DNA from: an uncultured Muribaculaceae bacterium | Lineage (GTDB): Bacteria > Bacteroidota > Bacteroidia > Bacteroidales > Muribaculaceae | Length of the DNA: 10,995 nt | Assembly (NCBI GenBank): GCA_910586475.1 | Contig: CAJUHM010000062.1 | Span: 1 to 10,995, forward strand | Direction of reading: 5' to 3' | Shown: one piece after another, positions 7,434-10,995 of the stretch | Numbering within the stretch: position 1 is the first letter of the stretch | How the letters are laid out: every line of letters starts with the position of its first letter | Position numbers and translations under genes: made by a program | The notes under the pieces: model-generated | The model's input: only the letters and a program-made list of their open reading frames with translations | The model's database searches: none | What the model was told of the DNA's origin: nothing

Positions 7434-7543
7434 AGTTTTTATGAAAATTAAGACGACGTTGCCCAATATTTGTTGATGCCGGGGCGGCGTGGCGTCGGCA
7501 ATTGTCGGGGATGGGGGGCTAAAGGAATGCCCACGGAAATGAT

Positions 7544-7576
7544 GGCGCGTGCCGGCGAGAATTGCCGGCACGCGCC
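7544..7576 (-). terminator. 13-bp perfect hairpin downstream of the carbonic anhydrase-like gene
   Basis: The arms GGCGCGTGCCGGC (7544-7556) and GCCGGCACGCGCC (7564-7576) are perfectly complementary around a 7-nt loop. It begins about 35 bp past the stop codon of the minus-strand gamma carbonic anhydrase gene and lies about 110 bp before the ftsX promoter, where a terminator is expected. The downstream transcript has only a short U-rich stretch (AUCAUUUCC), not a canonical U-tract, so it may be a weak terminator or an mRNA-stabilising 3' hairpin. Confidence 0.6.
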
Positions 7577-7610
7577 TTAGGTGGATTACGGATGTCGTGG
7601 TGTGGCTGGG

Positions 7611-8141
7611 TCAGGCTTCGGTCTGTGGGTCGGTGTACCAGCGCGAGTACATGAGGTAGTTGCGTGCGATTTTCTGGTTCAGCTCGCGCGAAGTCGCGGG
7701 GTCGACCATTTTGATGAATTTTGCGGGCGCTCCTCCCCAGAGTTCGTTTGGTCCGATTTTGGTGCGGGAGAGCACGACTGATCCGGCGGCTACGAGAGCT
7801 CCTTCTCCTATTTCGGCGTCGTCCATTACGACTGCGCCCATTCCGATGAGAGCGAGGTCGTGGATCTTGCATCCGTGGAGTGTGACGTTGTGGCCTATTG
7901 AGACATCGTTGCCGATTTCGATTGTGGATTTCTGGTAGAGGGTGTGGAGTACGGAGCCGTCCTGGATGTTTACGCGGTCGCCGATTGTTATTGTGTTGAC
8001 GTCGCCGCGCAGCACGGTGTTGAACCAGACGCTGCATCCTTCGCCGAGGGTGACGTCGCCGACGATGGTTGCGTTTTCGGCCAGAAATGTGTCTTGGCCG
8101 ATTTGGGGGGTGAATCCGCGGAGGGGTATTATGAGTGCCAT
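7611..8141 (-). CDS. Gamma-class carbonic anhydrase-like hexapeptide-repeat protein
   Basis: A 176-residue protein made largely of left-handed beta-helix hexapeptide repeats (recurring [IV]G-x4 units, about residues 14-130) with a C-terminal helix. The three metal-binding histidines of the gamma carbonic anhydrase fold are His66 (SVLHT), His84 and His89 (GHNVTLHGC). RGDVN at 45-49 and WGGAPAK at 135-141 are typical of the YrdA/PaaY/CaiE-like branch. Members are called carbonic anhydrases, but many show little measured activity, so CO2 hydration is probable rather than certain. It is cytosolic. It starts 22 bp after the aminopeptidase P gene on the same strand, probably one transcript ending at the hairpin 7544-7576. 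Confidence 0.93.
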   Translation of the reverse strand: MALIIPLRGFTPQIGQDTFLAENATIVGDVTLGEGCSVWFNTVLRGDVNTITIGDRVNIQDGSVLHTLYQKSTIEIGNDVSIGHNVTLHGCKIHDLALIGMGAVVMDDAEIGEGALVAAGSVVLSRTKIGPNELWGGAPAKFIKMVDPATSRELNQKIARNYLMYSRWYTDPQTEA

Positions 8142-8163
8142 TGTTGGGGGAATTGCTGGTGGA

Positions 8164-9954
8164 TTATCGGGTTAGTTCACGTGTTTTTTCGGTGAGCCAC
8201 TGTGCGGCAGCGTGGTCGAGTCCCGGGAGGAGTTTCTCGCGGACGAGTCTGTGGTAGGTGTTGACCCATTCGATTTCGGCGTCGGTCATGATTGAAGTGT
8301 CGAAGAGGCTTAGGTCGAATGGGAAGAGGGTCAGAGTCTCGAAGCTGAAGAAGTTGCCGAATTCGGTGGAGAATCCGGGTTGAGTCAGTATGAGGTTTTC
8401 GCATCGGATTCCATATTTTTCTTCGCGGTAGAGTCCGGGTTCGTTGGATGTGACCATTCCCGGCAAGAGGGGGGCGAGGGTGTCGTTGAGGCGGATGCTC
8501 TGCGGTCCTTCGTGGACGTTGAGGAAGTGGCCGACGCCGTGGCCTGTGCCGTGGAGGTAGCTGAGGCCTTCGTTCCAGAGGTTCTGGCGGGCGAGGACGT
8601 CGATCTGTGCGCCGCGAGTTCCTTCGGGGAAGATTGCGCGTGCTATGGCGATGTGGCCTTTCATGACGAGGGTGAAGTCGTGTTTCTGCTGGTCGGTCGG
8701 GGTTCCGAGTGAGATTGTGCGCGTGATGTCGGTCGTTCCGTCGATGTAGTTTGCTCCGGAGTCGACAAGGAGAAGGTTGTCGGGGGAGAGGGTCATGTTG
8801 CTTTCGTCGGTTGCGGAGTAGTGGACGATTGCTCCGTGGGGGCCGAATCCGGCGATTGTGTCGAAGCTCAGGTCGAAGAATAGGGGATGGGCTGAGCGGT
8901 GTCGGCGTAGGATGTCGGCAACGTCGATTTCGGTTGTCGGGGTCGCTTCGGCCATCCGTTTTTCGATTTCCATGAATGAGCGGACGAGTGCGATGCCGTC
9001 GCGGATCATTGCTTCGCGTATGCCGTCGAGTTGCACGGGGTTTTTGACGGCTTTCATCAGCGCGACGGGAGATGATCCGACAATTGCTCGTTTGCCGAGG
9101 ACTGAGCGTAGGGTGATGCCGGTCTGAGAGGCGCTGACGAGTACGGAGAGGTCTTCAGGGAGACGGCTGAGGGCTGCTTCGGTTTCGGAGTAGGGGAGTG
9201 TGGTCACGTTGCAGTCCGTCAGGTAGCCGGAGATTTCGGGTGTGAGTTTGTCGGGGTCGATGAATAGGGTCGATTGCCGGGGGGTGAGAAGGAGGAATGA
9301 TGTGACGACGGGGTTGCATTCGACGTCGGAAGAACGCAGGTTGAGAGTCCAGGCGATTTCGGCGAGGTCGGAGATGAAGACGGATTCGGCGCCTGCGGCT
9401 TTCACGTTTTCGAGGATGCGCGAGATTTTGGATGAGGCGGATTCTCCGGAGTATTTTTCTTCGTGGATGAATGCTTTCGCTTTGGGCAGGGAGGGGCGGT
9501 CGGTCCAGATGAGGTCGATCGGGGAGAAGTCGGTGTTGAGCGAGATGCCTGAGGCTGCGAGCCGTGAGGAGAGCTGCTCGGCGGCGGTGACTGAAAAGAC
9601 CATGCCGTCGATTCCGACTGTCGAGCCGGCGGGGATTGTGGCGCAGAGCCATTCGGGGATGGATGGTGTTGCCGGTTTTCCGTCTTCCATGACTCCGATG
9701 CATGTTCCGCTGAGCTGCTGGGCTGACTGAAGCCAGTAGCGGGAGTCGGCCCATATGAAGGCTTCGTTCCGGGTTACGACGAGGTCACCGGCGGATCCGG
9801 TGAATCCGGAAAGCCAGCGGCGTACCTGCCAGTGTTCGGCAAGATATTCGCCCTGATGAGGGTCGGTCTGAGGTATGATCATGGCGTCGATGCCATTGCT
9901 TTTCATTGTTTCGCGCAATGCGCTGATGCGTGCGTCGGTTTCTTGGGTTTTCAT
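8164..9954 (-). CDS. Xaa-Pro aminopeptidase P, M24B family (three-domain type)
   Basis: A 596-residue cytosolic metallopeptidase that removes an N-terminal residue preceding proline. Two creatinase-like N-terminal domains (about 5-150 and 155-310) precede the pitta-bread catalytic domain (about 312-530) and a C-terminal extension of about 60 residues, matching the eukaryotic-type XPNPEP1 layout more than the shorter E. coli PepP. The five metal ligands are present: Asp398 (VDSGANY), Asp409 (TTDITRT), His472 (GTGHGVGH), Glu505 (SNEPGLY) and Glu519 (RCENL). Their spacing follows human XPNPEP1. His378 (IVHYS) and His481 (NVHEGP) fit the substrate-binding or proton-relay histidines. It is the first gene of a two-gene unit with the carbonic anhydrase-like gene, with a -7 box about 45 bp upstream. 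Confidence 0.96.
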   Translation of the reverse strand: MKTQETDARISALRETMKSNGIDAMIIPQTDPHQGEYLAEHWQVRRWLSGFTGSAGDLVVTRNEAFIWADSRYWLQSAQQLSGTCIGVMEDGKPATPSIPEWLCATIPAGSTVGIDGMVFSVTAAEQLSSRLAASGISLNTDFSPIDLIWTDRPSLPKAKAFIHEEKYSGESASSKISRILENVKAAGAESVFISDLAEIAWTLNLRSSDVECNPVVTSFLLLTPRQSTLFIDPDKLTPEISGYLTDCNVTTLPYSETEAALSRLPEDLSVLVSASQTGITLRSVLGKRAIVGSSPVALMKAVKNPVQLDGIREAMIRDGIALVRSFMEIEKRMAEATPTTEIDVADILRRHRSAHPLFFDLSFDTIAGFGPHGAIVHYSATDESNMTLSPDNLLLVDSGANYIDGTTDITRTISLGTPTDQQKHDFTLVMKGHIAIARAIFPEGTRGAQIDVLARQNLWNEGLSYLHGTGHGVGHFLNVHEGPQSIRLNDTLAPLLPGMVTSNEPGLYREEKYGIRCENLILTQPGFSTEFGNFFSFETLTLFPFDLSLFDTSIMTDAEIEWVNTYHRLVREKLLPGLDHAAAQWLTEKTRELTR

Positions 9955-9997
9955 TTATGGGTAAACTGGGGAATGTTTGTGTTGGGAAAAGTTCCGG

Positions 9998-10005
9998 CAA
10001 ATATA
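9998..10005 (-). promoter_or_regulatory. -7 box TATATTTG upstream of the aminopeptidase P gene
   Basis: The minus strand reads TATATTTG, an exact TAnnTTTG match 43 bp before the ATG, preceded by a run of eight T (10009-10016 region). There is no clear TTTG at the -33 distance, so strength is uncertain. It lies in the 178-bp divergent gap (9955-10132) between this gene and the metallophosphoesterase remnant. On the plus strand of that gap the best candidate is TGATTTTG (10081-10088), one base off consensus, which I do not call. Confidence 0.55.
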
Positions 10006-10132
10006 ATAAAAAAAATGGTGCGGGGTTGCTTTGTTGGCGGCATAAGGTTCAAAAAGCTTTTTATTTCAGTGGAAAATGGTTGATTTTGGGAAGTGAAATT
10101 AGTGAGGATCAATCATATTGACCGACTTAATT

Positions 10133-10758
10133 ATGAATTCTTTGAAAAAAGCTGTCGTTTCGATTCTGTTTGCCGCTGTGTGTGCAGGCGGGTCTGCTGT
10201 TGAAATACTTTCGGGCCGTATCTGCAGCAGGTGGGTGAGCATGAGGCTGTCGTTGTCTGGGGCACGGATGTGCGTTCTGTCTCGTGGGTTGAGACTGCGC
10301 CTGATGATGATCTTCATTTCTATGCCGAGGAGCGTCCGAAGTGTTTTCAGACTCATCTGGGGCGCAAGGTTATCGGTATGCTCCACCGTGTGAAGGTCGA
10401 CGGTCTGCAGCCGGGAACGACTTGTCGCTACCGTGTTTTCTCGCAGGAGGTGACTGAGGAGAATTCCTATCAGGTCAGTTACGGCCGAGTCGCTTCGACG
10501 CGCGTTTATAAAAAGGAGCCGTTGCGTTTTACGACGATTGATCCGTCGAAGCGTTCGGTCCGGTTCAGTGTTGTCAACGATATGCATGCCGATACGGCAA
10601 AAATGGCGAATCTGCTTCGTGGCGTGCGCCGTGGCGATACGGATTTGAGATTTCTGTCAGGGATGCGTCGGGACGGGAGATTCTTCATCACAGTGTGGAG
10701 CGGTGAGCGACACGGCCGATGTGCTCCGGTCCGGATCGGGGCAAAAAAAAATGTCTGA
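10133..10758 (+). pseudogene. Broken FN3-type metallophosphoesterase gene (N-terminal half only)
   Basis: The ATG at 10133 opens a lipid-poor signal peptide (basic MNSLKK, hydrophobic core, small residues before about residue 23). Soon after, near 10203-10215, homology passes to another frame: GPYLQ begins at 10213 and continues GEHEAVVVWGTD, SWVETAPDD, HFYAEERPK and GLQPGTTCRYRVFSQEV. I recognise this as the fibronectin-like N-terminal domain of secreted Bacteroidetes calcineurin-type phosphoesterases. The join needs a one-base loss (or two-base gain). The catalytic domain begins with VVNDMHAD, metal motif I with Asp at 10579-10581 and His at 10585-10587, then after GDTDLRFLSG (10636-10662) the expected GD motif II is absent and unrelated residues run to a stop at 10758. 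About half of the expected protein, including all later metal ligands, is missing. Two separate lesions argue for a true pseudogene over a single sequencing error. Confidence 0.82.
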
Positions 10759-10863
10759 TTGTGGTGAAATATTTTTTACGGGGATAATTAGCTGTATAAC
10801 AGGCTAAAGCTGCTTGGAGTGGCTTGATTTGAGTGAGATTGCAACATTTTTTTTCGAGAAATG

Positions 10864-10895
10864 TTTGGTGGAATGAAAAAAACGTCATAACTTTG
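10864..10895 (+). promoter_or_regulatory. Promoter of tRNA-Thr
   Basis: TTTG (10864-10867), a 20-bp spacer and TAACTTTG (10888-10895) give a full match to the Bacteroidetes -33/-7 consensus, the best in the window. Transcription should start near 10902, about 40 nt before the mature tRNA 5' end at 10943, leaving a leader to be removed by RNase P. Confidence 0.85.
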
Positions 10896-10942
10896 CATCG
10901 CTTTTGAGCCGGAAGGCTGCTCAAGTAAAGAAAATATGACCT

Positions 10943-10995
10943 GCCTCTTTAGCTCAGTTGGCCAGAGCACGTGATTTGTAATCTCGGGGTCGTTG
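10943..10995 (+). tRNA. tRNA-Thr (anticodon UGU), 3' end cut by window edge
   Basis: The first 53 bases of a tRNA are present: acceptor strand GCCTCTT (10943-10949), TA, D-stem GCTC/GAGC around AGTTGGCCA, then anticodon stem CGTGA/TCTCG (10970-10974 and 10982-10986) closing the loop TTTGTAA, whose anticodon TGT is at 10977-10979 and reads ACA threonine codons. The anticodon stem contains one T-T mismatch (10972 with 10984). The T-arm and 3' acceptor strand are outside the window, so the sequence cannot be checked fully. A tRNA cluster may follow. Confidence 0.93.

Noticed and set aside
9155..9754. 199-codon minus-strand frame rich in Arg, His and Pro
   Set aside because: It is an alternate frame within the aminopeptidase P gene, with composition typical of shadow frames.
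10051..10062. AAAAAGCTTTTT palindrome in the divergent intergenic gap
   Set aside because: It has no loop for a stable hairpin and is a plausible chance pattern in AT-rich DNA.
10203..10215. Programmed -1 frameshift joining the signal peptide to the phosphoesterase domain
   Set aside because: The junction has no slippery heptamer of the X-XXY-YYZ type, and the downstream gene is broken anyway, so a mutation is more likely.
10688..10924. 78-codon minus-strand frame overlapping the pseudogene end and tRNA promoter
   Set aside because: It has no recognisable motif or promoter, and runs through the promoter region of the tRNA on the other strand.
1..10995. CRISPR array, insertion sequence, phage, toxin-antitoxin or defence genes
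   Set aside because: No regularly spaced repeats, transposase, integrase or system-specific motifs were seen on either strand; the genes are housekeeping families.

Overview
The window looks like ordinary chromosome from a member of the Bacteroidales. Four sites match the Bacteroidetes promoter form (-7 box TAnnTTTG, two of them with a TTTG-like -33 box 20 bp upstream). DUF3098 lies between ftsX and uppP, an arrangement I know from Bacteroidetes genomes. A gut-type family such as Muribaculaceae is a guess from general appearance only.

Layout: positions 1-174 are intergenic and hold a minus-strand promoter-like site fused to a perfect hairpin, pointing at a gene beyond the left edge. Positions 175-7354 are a run of nine minus-strand genes, in transcription order ftsX, DUF3098, uppP, truB, queA, a YigZ/IMPACT-family gene, an unrecognised 124-codon gene, a cyclophilin-type prolyl isomerase and an M16 peptidase. 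A well-formed promoter (7402-7433) sits just before ftsX, and gaps are short or overlapping except for 104 bp after ftsX. Positions 7544-9954 hold a second minus-strand pair, an aminopeptidase P (M24B) followed by a gamma-class carbonic anhydrase-like protein, closed by a 13-bp hairpin. Positions 10133-10758 on the plus strand are a broken metallophosphoesterase gene with a frameshift after its signal peptide and loss of its catalytic half. The window ends inside tRNA-Thr(UGU), which has its own near-consensus promoter.

The main cluster combines envelope and division functions (FtsX, undecaprenyl-diphosphate recycling by UppP) with tRNA modification (TruB pseudouridine 55, QueA queuosine) and protein folding or turnover (cyclophilin, M16). 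These are housekeeping jobs that share a transcript rather than one pathway. I found no CRISPR array, insertion sequence, phage gene, toxin-antitoxin pair or defence system, and nothing that I would call a new biological system. The points most worth a second look are the metallophosphoesterase remnant beside the tRNA, the promoter-hairpin at 26-55, the unknown small operon gene, and a G-over-C bias on the plus strand that appears not to depend on gene direction.
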